Positions 56,203-64,000 of a stretch of 64,000 bases of DNA are shown piece by piece. The stretch comes from Leucobacter allii (GTDB taxonomy: Bacteria > Actinomycetota > Actinomycetes > Actinomycetales > Microbacteriaceae): the NCBI RefSeq assembly GCF_022919155.1, contig NZ_CP095045.1, positions 2,914,001 to 2,978,000 on the forward strand, given 5' to 3'. A program made the translations under genes and the position numbers. The notes under the pieces were generated by a model, which was not told where the DNA came from, searched no databases, and saw only the letters and a list, made by a program, of their open reading frames with translations. Position 1 is the stretch's first letter. Every line of letters starts with the position of its first letter.

Positions 56203-57546
56203 CTACATGCCGGGCACGACCAGCGTCAGCACCGTGATCACCGGGCCGACGACGACCATGGACATGCCCCAGCGGAGCAGCGCCTTCGTGACCCTCGGCC
56301 GATCCGCGTCCGACGAGCTCGCGACCATGATCGCCCCGGAGGTCGAGAACGGGCTCGAGTCCACGAGGGTCGAGGAGATCGCGAGCGCCATGATGACACC
56401 GCCGGCGGGCAGGCCGCCGAGCTCGACGAGCGGGACGGCGAGCGGGATGAGCACGGCGATGAGCGCGGTGGTCGAGGCGAACGCCGATACGAGGCCGCCG
56501 AACACGCAGATCGCGAACACCGCGAGCAGCGGCACGCCGATCCCCGCGATCCAGTCCGCGATGCTGTCGACCGCTCCGAGGCGCTGCAGCACGCCGACGT
56601 AGGTGACGATGCCTCCGACGAGCAGGATCGTGGGCCAGTCGATGCCCTTGACGGCCTCGGCGACGCGGGCCGGGAAGACGAGGTTCAGGATGACCGCGAG
56701 CGCGAGCGCGAAGGTGCCGAGATCCAGCTCGATCCCGATGAGCGAGGTGCCGATGACGCCGACGATCAGCACGAGGAGCGCGATCGCGGTCCACCACTGC
56801 TCCGCGGACAGCCGCACGCGCTCCTCGGCGCGCTGCATGAGGCGGACGGCCTCGGTCTGCGAGCCCACGATGTCGTCGTACTCGGCGTTGTCCTTGGCGA
56901 CGCCGGCTCCGATGGTGATGCGCTGCGCCCCCGTGGACGCCGCGCCCGCGCCGCGCCTCCGGCGACCGAAGACGAACTGCACGGCGAACTGCAGCACGAT
57001 CACGACGGCGAGGGTGTAGACGAACTGGAGGATCGGGTTGATCGAGGCCCCGCTGTCCTTCGCGATCTGCACCGTGAGGATCCCGTAGAGGCTCGTCGGC
57101 GCGAAGCAGCCGGCGAGCGAGCCGTTGATCGCGGCGAGGCCGGTGACGACCGGGTCGAGGCCGTTCTTGCCCGCGAGCACGAGCGCGATGGGAATGGTGA
57201 CCATCGCGGCGAGGGGGTTCCCGAGGGAGGCGATGAGGGTCGAGATCGCGAAGAGCACCCACGGGATCAGCCAGGTCCTCGAGCCCGCGAGGGCGACCGC
57301 GCGCGTGACCACCAGGTCGAGCGTGCCGTTGGTCTTCGCGATCGAGATGAGGTACGTGACGCCCAGCAGCAGGAGCATCAGGCTGACCGGGAAGCCCCCG
57401 AGCACGTCGGCGACGGTCTCCGACGCGACGAAGAGCCCGACGCAGACCGCGGCTGCCAGGGCCGCGGCCCCGAGGTGTATCCGTCGGATCGTGCCGACGA
57501 TGAATAGCACCACGAATATCGAAATCGCGATGATCTGCGCTGTCAT
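56203..57546 (-). CDS. MatC-like dicarboxylate permease (ion transporter superfamily)
   Basis: The product has 447 residues with about eleven helices. The N-terminal half is a MatC_N-type domain (dicarboxylate carrier; GFPVSLMLLLLGVTYLISIA). Re-entrant-loop-like blocks appear in both halves (LGNPLAAMVTIPIAL and SSTLVDSSPFSTSGAIMVA). It is likely an uptake system for malonate, succinate or a similar acid. A Ser/Asp-rich cytoplasmic loop (about 200-260) divides the halves. It is divergent from the acyl-CoA operon, whose CoA-transferase might activate the imported acid. Confidence 0.82.
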   Translation of the reverse strand: MTAQIIAISIFVVLFIVGTIRRIHLGAAALAAAVCVGLFVASETVADVLGGFPVSLMLLLLGVTYLISIAKTNGTLDLVVTRAVALAGSRTWLIPWVLFAISTLIASLGNPLAAMVTIPIALVLAGKNGLDPVVTGLAAINGSLAGCFAPTSLYGILTVQIAKDSGASINPILQFVYTLAVVIVLQFAVQFVFGRRRRGAGAASTGAQRITIGAGVAKDNAEYDDIVGSQTEAVRLMQRAEERVRLSAEQWWTAIALLVLIVGVIGTSLIGIELDLGTFALALAVILNLVFPARVAEAVKGIDWPTILLVGGIVTYVGVLQRLGAVDSIADWIAGIGVPLLAVFAICVFGGLVSAFASTTALIAVLIPLAVPLVELGGLPAGGVIMALAISSTLVDSSPFSTSGAIMVASSSDADRPRVTKALLRWGMSMVVVGPVITVLTLVVPGM

Positions 57547-57647
57547 GAGTGACCGCCTTTGGTGTTGTGCTCAGCAGAAATGATGGGGAGTGGAACCCGC
57601 GACCGCCCGATGCCGCGCCGGGGCGACGGACAGCGGAACTAAATGTC

Positions 57648-57659
57648 TCGCATGTGCGA
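57648..57659. promoter_or_regulatory. Palindrome TCGCA-TG-TGCGA in the permease/CoA-transferase gap
   Basis: Perfect 5-bp arms around a 2-nt centre in an AT-richer stretch, 61 bp upstream of the -35 of the acyl-CoA operon and 102 bp from the permease start. It could be an operator for either gene. Confidence 0.4.
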
Positions 57660-57719
57660 AATAGAATCAAGATGCGATGGTACGGATGTCCGTCGCGCTC
57701 GTCAACCACCCGAGCCGCC

Positions 57720-57748
57720 TTGACCCGACGGGCCGCGGACTCTATTCT
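57720..57748 (+). promoter_or_regulatory. Promoter of the acyl-CoA degradation operon
   Basis: TTGACC (57720-57725), a 17-bp spacer and TATTCT (57743-57748). The predicted start is 7-8 nt downstream, right at the ATG of a micro-ORF at 57756. Confidence 0.7.
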
Positions 57749-57755
57749 AAATCAC

Positions 57756-57791
57756 ATGTCCGATAAAAAATACAACCAGGAGCGCCCGTGA
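57756..57791 (+). CDS. Leaderless 11-codon leader ORF overlapping the CoA-transferase start
   Basis: The ATG is 7 nt after the -10 box, where transcription should start. It encodes MSDKKYNQERP and its TGA (57789-57791) overlaps the GTG (57788-57790) of the CoA-transferase by two bases. AGGAG for the downstream gene lies inside it. Such an arrangement allows terminating ribosomes to restart at the GTG, coupling the operon to translation of the micro-ORF. Codon use (Lys AAA, Asn) is unlike the genome, which fits a leader rather than a conserved protein. Confidence 0.6.
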   Translation: MSDKKYNQERP

Positions 57792-59002
57792 CGACCCCGC
57801 TGGAGAACATCCGCGTCCTCGAGATCGGCAACTACATCGCCGGCCCCTTCTGCGCGACCCAGCTGGGCGATCTCGGCGCAGACGTCATCAAGATCGAGTC
57901 CCCGAACGGCGGCGACGTGGTCCGCAGCTACGGCACCCTGATCGACGGCGAAGGCTCCTCCTTCGTCCGCATGAACCGGAACAAGCGATCCGTCACCATC
58001 GATCTCAAGTCGCCCGACGGCAAGGCGCTCTTCGTCGAGCTGGCGCGCACCGCCGACGTCATCGTCGAGAACCTCCGACCCGGCGCCATGCGGCGACTCG
58101 GCCTCGGCTACGAGGAGATGTCCGCGCTGAACCCGAGGATCGTCTACGTCTCCGCATCCGGATGGGGCCAGGACGGCCCGATGTCGGAGATGGCCGGGCT
58201 CGACATCATGGCCCAGGCCCGATCGGGGCTCATGAGCATCACCGGCGAGCCGGACCGGCCCCCGGCCAAGGCCGGGGTGCCGGTGTGCGACATCGTCTGC
58301 GCCATCTACGCGGCGCTCGCGGCCGTGGCGGCCATCCACGCGCGGGAGACGACCGGGCGCGGGCAGCACATCGACGTCTCCCTGTTCGAGACCGGGGTGG
58401 CGTTCGCACTGTGGGAATCGGGCAAGTACTTCGCATCGGGCGAGGTGCCCACGAGGCGGGGCTCGGTGCACCAGTCGGCCGCGCCCTACCAGGCGGTCCA
58501 GGCCGCCGACGGGTGGTTCACCATCGGCGCCGCGACTCCCCGCACCTGGGAGCTCTTCACCGAGATCATCGATCCGGCGCTCGCCCATGACGAGCGCTAC
58601 CTCACCAACGCCGACCGCCTCGCCCATCGCGAACCGCTCATCGCGCAGATCGAGGAGATCACCCGGACGCAGCCGATCGCGCACTGGGTCGATCGGCTCC
58701 AAGCGGCCGGCGTGCCCTGCTCCCCGATCCAGAGCTACGACCAGGTGTTCGCCGACGAGGTGCTCATCGAGCGGGGCTTCTTCTGGGACGCCCCGCACCC
58801 GAAGCTCGGCGCGGTCCGCCAGCTGGGCTCGCCCATGCGGCTCTCGGAGACCCCGGTGCAGCGCCGCACGGCCGGCCCGTTGCTCGGCGCCGACACGGTC
58901 GACGTGCTCACCGGTCTCGGCATCGAGGAGCGGGAGATCCGGAGGCTCATCGAGAGCGGCGTCGTCAGCCAGCACGCCGAGAGCGCGAGCAGGGCCGCAT
59001 GA
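57788..59002 (+). CDS. CaiB/BaiF-type CoA-transferase of the acyl-CoA operon
   Basis: The product has 404 residues from a GTG with AGGAG 5 nt upstream. Family landmarks: ILRVLEIGNYIAGPF-like start (IRVLEIGNYIAGPFCATQLG), MNRNKRSVTIDLKSPDGK and the GLDIMAQARSGLMS block. It would activate a carboxylic acid by transfer of CoA. First gene of an eight-gene operon; overlaps the crotonase gene by 4 nt. Confidence 0.92.
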   Translation: MTTPLENIRVLEIGNYIAGPFCATQLGDLGADVIKIESPNGGDVVRSYGTLIDGEGSSFVRMNRNKRSVTIDLKSPDGKALFVELARTADVIVENLRPGAMRRLGLGYEEMSALNPRIVYVSASGWGQDGPMSEMAGLDIMAQARSGLMSITGEPDRPPAKAGVPVCDIVCAIYAALAAVAAIHARETTGRGQHIDVSLFETGVAFALWESGKYFASGEVPTRRGSVHQSAAPYQAVQAADGWFTIGAATPRTWELFTEIIDPALAHDERYLTNADRLAHREPLIAQIEEITRTQPIAHWVDRLQAAGVPCSPIQSYDQVFADEVLIERGFFWDAPHPKLGAVRQLGSPMRLSETPVQRRTAGPLLGADTVDVLTGLGIEEREIRRLIESGVVSQHAESASRAA

Positions 59003-59784
59003 GCATCGACGCGCTGTCCACATCGACGGAGAACGGCGTCCTCACGGTCGTGTTCAACCGCCCGGAGCGGTTGAACGCCATGACCGCGGATATGGAGACC
59101 GAACTGGTGCGCGTCGCCGCGCGCGTCAACGACGATCCGACCGTCCACGCCGTCGTCTTCACCGGCGCGACCGGGAAGCGACCGGCCTTCGTCGCCGGCC
59201 AGGACGTCGGAGAGCTCAGCGCGATCGCCGACGCGCAGGCGGCCGAGGAGGTCGAACGGCATTCCGAGGAGCTGCTCGAGGCCATCGAGCGCATCGGCGT
59301 GCCGACGATCGCCGCCGTGGGCGGGCCGTGCGTCGGCGTGGGCGCCCTCATCGTCGGCTGCTGCGACATCGTGATCGTCTCGGAGTCCGTCAAGTTCGGG
59401 TTCCCCATCGCGCGCACCGTCGGCAACCTCCTCTCCACGAAGAACACCCGGCGCATGATCGACCTCGTCGGCGTCCCCCGGGTCAAGAACATGGTGCTCC
59501 GCGCACGACTCATGAGCGGTCGCGAGCTGTTCGCCTCAGGGGCCGCCTCGGAGCTCGTCGGCGACGCGGAGCTCGGGAGCCGCGCGCGCGAGATCGCGGA
59601 GGAGATCGGCGCGCTCGCACCGCTGACGCTGTCCGGGACCAAGACGAGCATCAGACGCATGCGCGACGCCCCGGGCCACGCGGACAACCTCGATCTCCTG
59701 ACCGAGGCCTACCTCTCGGACGACTTCGCCGAGGCGGTGAACGCCTTCCTCGAGAAGCGCTCCCCCCGATGGGCGGGCCGCTGA
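58999..59784 (+). CDS. Enoyl-CoA hydratase/isomerase family protein with altered active site
   Basis: The product has 261 residues of the crotonase fold. The oxyanion-hole elements are in AFVAGQDVGEL (about 68-78) and GGPCVGVGALIVG (about 112-124). The helix that carries the first catalytic Glu of hydratases (normally FxxPE) reads FGFPIARTVG, and the second Glu region lacks the GGT motif. It is probably not a standard hydratase; it may act as an isomerase, hydrolase or C-C lyase on an acyl-CoA. Shares a single base with the next start codon. Confidence 0.85.
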   Translation: MSIDALSTSTENGVLTVVFNRPERLNAMTADMETELVRVAARVNDDPTVHAVVFTGATGKRPAFVAGQDVGELSAIADAQAAEEVERHSEELLEAIERIGVPTIAAVGGPCVGVGALIVGCCDIVIVSESVKFGFPIARTVGNLLSTKNTRRMIDLVGVPRVKNMVLRARLMSGRELFASGAASELVGDAELGSRAREIAEEIGALAPLTLSGTKTSIRRMRDAPGHADNLDLLTEAYLSDDFAEAVNAFLEKRSPRWAGR

Positions 59785-60206
59785 TGCACGCGATGGCGGC
59801 GCCGACGGTCGTCCCCGATCGTCTCACGGAGGCGTGGCGCGACGGCATCGCCCGCGGCGAGTTCCTGCTGCAGCGCGGGGTGGCCTGCGGCGCCTACCAG
59901 TACTACCCGCGCGAGCACTGCACGACCGACCCCGGCGACGCGCTCGAGTGGGTGCCCGCCAGCGGGCGGGGCGTCGTGCACACCTTCACCGTGGTGCGGC
60001 GGACCCCGAACGAGGCGTTCCAGGACCAGCTGCCCTACGTGCTCGGCATCGTCGAGCTCGAGGAGGGCGTGCGGGTCACCGCGCGCATCGTCGCCCCGGA
60101 GATCGCTCGCATCGCCTGCGGCATGCCGGTCTCGGTCCGCTTCGGCCCCGACCGGGAATCGCTGCCGTACTTCGTACCGGATGAGACAGGACCCCTCTCT
60201 TCATGA
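59784..60206 (+). CDS. DUF35 (Zn-ribbon/OB-fold) acyl-CoA-binding protein with a degenerate ribbon
   Basis: The product has 140 residues. The N-terminal helix (LTEAWRDGIARGEFLLQR) leads to a rubredoxin-like segment where the usual CxxC pairs are reduced to one Cys each: C35 in RGVACG and C46 in REHCTTD. The OB-fold follows (GVVHTFTVVRR, YVLGIVELEEGVRVTARIV). DUF35 proteins pair with SCP2-type thiolases as acyl-CoA-binding subunits. A thiolase is encoded at the operon end. Loss of two of four ligands suggests it does not bind Zn. Confidence 0.87.
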   Translation: MHAMAAPTVVPDRLTEAWRDGIARGEFLLQRGVACGAYQYYPREHCTTDPGDALEWVPASGRGVVHTFTVVRRTPNEAFQDQLPYVLGIVELEEGVRVTARIVAPEIARIACGMPVSVRFGPDRESLPYFVPDETGPLSS

Positions 60207-60673
60207 ACCACAGCACGAACACGCCCCCCGCGGGGACGACGCCGCCGCTCGGGACGAGCTGGACCTCCGTCGGTCGCACCGTGACCGAGGCCGACATCGC
60301 CGCGTTCGCGGGCGTGAGCAGCGACTTCAACCGGCTCCACACCGACGAGGTCTGGGTGCGCGAGCACACCCCGTTCACGGGCCGCATCGCCCACGGCATG
60401 CTCGTCGCCTCGATCTCGACCGGCGCGCGCACCCCCGGCTACGACGACCTCACGGTCGTCGCGTTCCTCGGCGTCGAACGACGCATGAAGTCGCCGGTCT
60501 ACCCCGGCGACACGATCACCTCGACATTCACCCTCGCCTCGCTCCGGCCGTCGTCGTCGCGGCCCGGGCTCGCGGTGATCACGGTCGATGTGCGGACGAG
60601 CAACCAGGCCGGCGAGACCGTCCAGACCGGATCGGACACCCTGCTGATCGAGCTCGAGGAGAGCGCATCATGA
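60203..60673 (+). CDS. MaoC-type (R)-specific enoyl-CoA hydratase
   Basis: The product has 156 residues of the hot-dog fold. The hydratase motif is AGVSSDFNRLHTD with the Asp/His pair at about 42 and 47, followed by GRIAHGMLVASIS, which binds the acyl chain. It adds water to a 2-enoyl-CoA. It overlaps both neighbours by 4 nt. It may supply the hydration step that the altered crotonase cannot. Confidence 0.9.
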   Translation: MNHSTNTPPAGTTPPLGTSWTSVGRTVTEADIAAFAGVSSDFNRLHTDEVWVREHTPFTGRIAHGMLVASISTGARTPGYDDLTVVAFLGVERRMKSPVYPGDTITSTFTLASLRPSSSRPGLAVITVDVRTSNQAGETVQTGSDTLLIELEESAS

Positions 60674-61407
60674 GCGCGGAGGCGCGCACGGCGGTCGTGA
60701 CCGGGGCCGGGTCCGGGATCGGCCTCGCGACGGCGACGCGCCTCGCCGCGGACGGCCACCACGTGATCTGCGCCGATCTCGGCGCGCGCGGCGATCGGAC
60801 GGCCGAGGCGATCCGCGCGGCCGGGGGTTCGGCCGCGGGCGCGACGCTCGACGTCGCCAGTGACAGGAGCTGGACCGCGCTCGCCGACGCACTGCGCGAG
60901 CACGGCGCCCGCCTCGGCGCCCTCGTCAACAACGCGGGAGTCACGCGGGATCGCACGCTGCTCAAGATGTCGGAGGAGGAGTTCGACACCGTGATCGGCG
61001 TGCACCTGAAGGGGAGCTGGCTCGGCTGCCGGGCGATGCTGCCGCTGCTGCGCGAGCATCGCGGATCGGCGATCGTGAACGTCTCCTCGACCGGCCGGCA
61101 CGGATCCTTCGGCCAGAGCAACTACGCCGCGGCGAAAGCGGGCATCGTGGGCCTCACGAAGACGATCGCGATCGAGGCCGCGCGCTACGGCGTGCGCTGC
61201 AACGCCGTCGCGCCGGGCGCGGTGAACACCCCGATGCTCGCGAGCGTGCCCGAGGAGACCAAGCGGCAGTGGCTGGACGGCATCCCGCTCGGCCGCTTCG
61301 CCGAACCCGAGGAGATCGCGAGCGCCATCTCCTTCCTGATCTCGGAGGACGCCTCGTACGTCACGGGCCACGTGCTCGACGTCAACGGATCGGAGCACCA
61401 CGCGTGA
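60670..61407 (+). CDS. Short-chain dehydrogenase/reductase (FabG/3-hydroxyacyl-CoA dehydrogenase-like)
   Basis: The product has 245 residues. TGAGSGIG at 11-18 binds the cofactor, D36 in CADLG suggests NAD preference, and NNAG is at 87-90. The catalytic Ser is in VSS near 139, with Y152 and K156. The tetrad Asn before LKG is His here (VHLKG at 111-115), a departure from the family norm. It would oxidise the 3-hydroxyacyl-CoA made by the MaoC enzyme. Overlaps both neighbours by 4 nt. Confidence 0.92.
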   Translation: MSAEARTAVVTGAGSGIGLATATRLAADGHHVICADLGARGDRTAEAIRAAGGSAAGATLDVASDRSWTALADALREHGARLGALVNNAGVTRDRTLLKMSEEEFDTVIGVHLKGSWLGCRAMLPLLREHRGSAIVNVSSTGRHGSFGQSNYAAAKAGIVGLTKTIAIEAARYGVRCNAVAPGAVNTPMLASVPEETKRQWLDGIPLGRFAEPEEIASAISFLISEDASYVTGHVLDVNGSEHHA

Positions 61408-62231
61408 TCGCGGCCGCGGCGTCCGGTGTGGCGCTCGATCATCTCGCGCTCGCAGTGCCCGACATCGACGCGGCGCTCGATCGGCTCCGCGCCGAGCTCG
61501 GCGCGGCCATCATCAGCGGCGACGAGGTGCCCGGCTACCGATTCGCCATGACCCGCGTCGGCGACGCCGAGCGCGGGATGAATCTGGAGCTGCTGGAGCC
61601 CTGGCAGTCCGAGGCCGACGACTTCCTCGAGCGCTTCGTCCGTCGTCGCGGGGCGGCGCCCCATCACATCACCTTCCTCCAGCCCGATGTCCGCACCACA
61701 GCGGATGCCCTCGCGGCGCGCGGATATCGTCTCGTGCGCACGAAGTTCGATTTCGGCCCCTGGCAGGAGACGTTCATCCATCCGGAGCACGGCTGCGGCA
61801 CCGTGATCCAGCTGGCGGCGTCGACGGTTCCCGCTCCGCCGATGGCCGAGCTGCTCGATGCTGCGGCCGCGGGACGCCGTCCGCCGCCCGTACCGTTCGA
61901 CGAGCGGAGCCAGAACCCCTTCTGGTGGGCGCTGCGGCATCCCCCGGCGCCCCGCGGCGCGCGTCCGGCCGTCCTCGAACGCGTGGCCGTCGAGGTCGCC
62001 GACCTCGGCCTCGTGCGCGAGCTGTTCCTCGGCGCGCTCGGCGGCGAGCTCTGCTCGGAGAGCCCCACGAGCATCGAGGTCGCCTGGGGGACGACGGGGC
62101 GGATCCGCTTCGTCCGCGCATCTGAACCCGGCGTCCGGGCGCTCGAGCTCTCGGGGCTGGCGCGCGAGTTCGATCTCGGGTCGGCCCGCTTCCGGCGAAG
62201 TCCGCGGCATGTTTCTCGCACGATCGATTGA
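61404..62231 (+). CDS. VOC/glyoxalase-fold protein, two modules
   Basis: The product has 275 residues from a GTG overlapping the SDR gene. ALDHLALAVPDIDAAL at the start and GAAPHHITFLQPDVRTTADAL are the first VOC module, similar to methylmalonyl-CoA epimerase with a His ligand in each block. A second, more degenerate module starts near residue 190 (LERVAVEVADLGLV). It might epimerise an acyl-CoA or dioxygenate a substrate; the family is too broad to say which. Confidence 0.8.
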   Translation: MIAAAASGVALDHLALAVPDIDAALDRLRAELGAAIISGDEVPGYRFAMTRVGDAERGMNLELLEPWQSEADDFLERFVRRRGAAPHHITFLQPDVRTTADALAARGYRLVRTKFDFGPWQETFIHPEHGCGTVIQLAASTVPAPPMAELLDAAAAGRRPPPVPFDERSQNPFWWALRHPPAPRGARPAVLERVAVEVADLGLVRELFLGALGGELCSESPTSIEVAWGTTGRIRFVRASEPGVRALELSGLAREFDLGSARFRRSPRHVSRTID

Positions 62232-62233
62232 TT

Positions 62234-62250
62234 TACGATGGAGGATCGTA
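62234..62250. promoter_or_regulatory. Operator palindrome TACGAT-N5-ATCGTA before the TetR gene
   Basis: Perfect 6-bp arms, 62234-62239 and 62245-62250, around GGAGG. The left arm TACGAT also looks like a -10 box, so bound repressor would block the promoter. It lies 3-19 nt after the VOC stop codon and 30 nt before the TetR ATG, a size and place typical of TetR operators. Confidence 0.65.
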
Positions 62251-62279
62251 GGTCCACCGCGGAATCAGAGGAGACGCCC

Positions 62280-62915
62280 ATGCCCAAGCTCGTCGATCAC
62301 GATGCGAGACGCCGCGAACTCGCCGATGCGGTGCTCGAGGTCATCGCGAAGGAGGGCACCGCTTCCGTCACACTCCGCGCCGTGGCGGCGAAATCCGGCT
62401 GGTCGACCGGCACCCTCAACCACTACGCGCGCAATCGGGACGGGCTCCTCAGGATCGCGCTCGCCCGCGCTGCGGCGTCCACGCGCAAGATCTATCTCCG
62501 CGCGGACGACGACATCGCGGCGCGCCCGTTCGCCCACCTCGAGCGGATCCTGAGCGAGACGCTCCCGCTCGACGACCGCAGGCTCGCCCTGACGAGGATC
62601 TTCATCTTCTACCTCGGAGAGGCCGTCGCGGACCCGGGGCTCGGCCAGGAGTTGCGGCAGTACGTGCGGAACTGGCGCCAGGACGTCGAGGAGGAGCTCC
62701 GGCGCCTCATCGACGCCGGGCACGTCTCCGCCGAGCGGGACCCCCGGGCGCTCGCCGAGACCCTGGTCGCGCTCGCCGACGGTTTCGGGAATCAGGCGGC
62801 GATCGACGAGGAGATGCTCATGGCGCTTCGGGCGCAGCCGCCGGTCAAGCATTGGATCACGCATCTACTAGGTATTGGAGATAGGAATGCACCAGCAGGG
62901 GTTCCCCTCGCATAG
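62280..62915 (+). CDS. TetR-family transcriptional regulator
   Basis: This gives 211 residues from the ATG at 62280, which has GAGGAG 6 nt upstream; an ATG at 62238 lies inside the operator and is rejected. The HTH is at 8-55 (ARRRELADAVLEVIAKEG, VAAKSGWSTGTLNHYARNR), followed by a helical ligand domain of the AcrR/BetI type. It probably senses an acyl-CoA of this operon. Its 3' end overlaps the thiolase start by 29 nt in another frame. Confidence 0.9.
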   Translation: MPKLVDHDARRRELADAVLEVIAKEGTASVTLRAVAAKSGWSTGTLNHYARNRDGLLRIALARAAASTRKIYLRADDDIAARPFAHLERILSETLPLDDRRLALTRIFIFYLGEAVADPGLGQELRQYVRNWRQDVEEELRRLIDAGHVSAERDPRALAETLVALADGFGNQAAIDEEMLMALRAQPPVKHWITHLLGIGDRNAPAGVPLA

Positions 62916-64000
62916 GGTCGCGATCGTCGGAGCGTACGAGTCCGAGCGGCGGAAGGCGCCGGGAGTCCATCCGTACGCCATTCAGGCCGAGGCGGTGCTC
63001 GGCGCGCTGCGGGACGCGGGCCTCGCGCTCTCAGACGTCGACGGCTTCTGCACGACCGCGACGTTCGGCCAGGAAGCCGGCTGGCAGATGAGCGTCGCGG
63101 AGGTCGCGGAGTACATCGGGATCCGCCCGAGGTGGTTCGATTCCACCGACATCGGGGGCGCCGCCTCGATCTCGCAGGCCGGGCATGCGGCGCTCGCCAT
63201 CGAAGCGGGTCTCGCCGACGTCGTCGTGGTCTCCTACGGCTCGAGCGGTCGCTCATCGCCCCTCCCCGCTCCCGATTTCAATACCAACGCCTCCGGCCCC
63301 GGCCAGTGGGAGGTGCCGTACGGGCCGACGACGGTCGCGAGCTACGCGCTGGCCGCGACGCGCCACATGCACGAGTACGGCACGACCCCGGAACAGCTCG
63401 CAGCCGTCGCCGTGCAGCTGCGGGAGAACGCGGCGCGCAATCCGCACGCGATGTACCGCGAGCCGATCACCGTCGACGACGTGCTGTCATCGCCCATGAT
63501 CTCCGACCCCCTCCACCGGCTGGACTGCTGCGTCGTCTCGGATTCCGGGGGCGCCTTCGTCATGGTCTCGGCGGAGCGCGCCCGCGACCTGCGCACGCGG
63601 CCCGTCTTCCTCGACGGCTGGGGAGAGGCCATCGGACAGGTGCAGATGAATCAGATGCCCGACTTCACCGTCACCTCCGCACGCGAATCGGGGAGACGGG
63701 CGCTCGCGTCGGCGGGTCTTTCGACGACCGATATCGACTGCGCCCAGATCTACGATTCCTTCACCATCACGGTGCTGCTCACTCTCGAGAGCCTCGGGTT
63801 CTGCGGCCCCGGCGAGGGCGGCGGATTCATCGAGAGCGGCGCGATCGGACCGGGCGGCTCGCTCCCCATCAACACCGACGGCGGCGGACTCTCCTCCAAT
63901 CACCCCGGGCGACGGGGCACGCTCGCCGTCATCGAGGCCGTGCGGCAGCTCCGCGGGGAGTCCCCCGGCGTGACGATCCCCGGCGCGCGCAGCTGCCTCG
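62887..64000 (+). CDS. Thiolase-family (SCP2/lipid-transfer type) protein, 3' end cut off
   Basis: The frame is open from the ATG at 62887 (GGAGATAGGA upstream) to the window end, 371 codons. VAIVGAYESERRKAPG is the N-terminus, the candidate nucleophile is the Cys of DGFCTTATFG near residue 55, YDSFTITVLLTLE and FCGPGEGGGF are typical of SCP2-type thiolases, and the GHP motif reads SNHPGRRG. Partners of DUF35 proteins in this group act as thiolases or as retro-aldolases on acyl-CoA side chains. Codons near the end (CARSCL region) still match the family, so little is missing. Confidence 0.9.
   Translation, partial: MHQQGFPSHRVAIVGAYESERRKAPGVHPYAIQAEAVLGALRDAGLALSDVDGFCTTATFGQEAGWQMSVAEVAEYIGIRPRWFDSTDIGGAASISQAGHAALAIEAGLADVVVVSYGSSGRSSPLPAPDFNTNASGPGQWEVPYGPTTVASYALAATRHMHEYGTTPEQLAAVAVQLRENAARNPHAMYREPITVDDVLSSPMISDPLHRLDCCVVSDSGGAFVMVSAERARDLRTRPVFLDGWGEAIGQVQMNQMPDFTVTSARESGRRALASAGLSTTDIDCAQIYDSFTITVLLTLESLGFCGPGEGGGFIESGAIGPGGSLPINTDGGGLSSNHPGRRGTLAVIEAVRQLRGESPGVTIPGARSCL

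Overview
The window is high-GC (about 70 %) DNA whose genes use almost only G/C-ending codons. Many genes have GTG starts, and at least thirteen start codons lie 6-7 nt downstream of a -10-like hexamer, the arrangement of leaderless actinobacterial transcripts. Gene content (PGPGW protein, DUF4870 protein, receiver-less winged-helix regulator, Liv and Opp transporters) suggests an actinobacterium of the Microbacteriaceae, perhaps Leucobacter-like; that placement is inference.

Layout. 1-8.9 kb: housekeeping and small enzymes (cation efflux, tadA, upp, GNAT, winged-helix regulator, aminotransferase, fdhA, methyltransferase). 9.0-13.0 kb: an IclR regulator, then a two-component styrene/indole-type flavin monooxygenase operon with an EthD protein and its own AraC regulator. 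13.0-21.2 kb: three tRNA genes, a mercaptopyruvate-type sulfurtransferase, serS, a lipid kinase, pheA and pgm. 21.2-31.4 kb: the most unusual region. An IclR-type regulator is transcribed away from a five-gene peptide ABC importer and heads a group of four tightly coupled genes: a 579-aa protein I cannot place, a 234-aa protein perhaps related to DUF3726, an M19-dipeptidase homologue that has lost metal ligands, and a RidA protein. Two identical palindromes (TGTCA-N9-TGACA) lie in the divergent control region. 31.5-36.2 kb: a HAD phosphatase, then a CoA-transferase plus fused carboxyltransferase operon under a divergent LysR gene. 36.3-42.4 kb: an aromatic-acid module (ring hydroxylase, AAHS transporter, DUF3500 protein, GntR regulator, divergent FAH-family hydrolase). 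42.4-50.9 kb: a TauE-type exporter, then a Liv-type importer operon with a fused LivM-LivG protein, gamma-glutamyltransferase, RidA and a FadR-type regulator, with a FadR-like operator at its head. 51.7-57.5 kb: pyrE, lysA, PucR regulator, sirtuin, MatC-like permease. 57.7-64 kb: an acyl-CoA degradation operon (CoA-transferase, crotonase, DUF35, MaoC, SDR, VOC, TetR, thiolase) that runs off the window.

Control elements that stand out are two leaderless micro-ORFs (2698-2802 and 57756-57791), matched operator palindromes at four local regulators, and short GC-rich tandem arrays of different unit length in most of the convergent intergenic gaps. I see no rRNA, CRISPR array, insertion sequence, integrase or phage gene.
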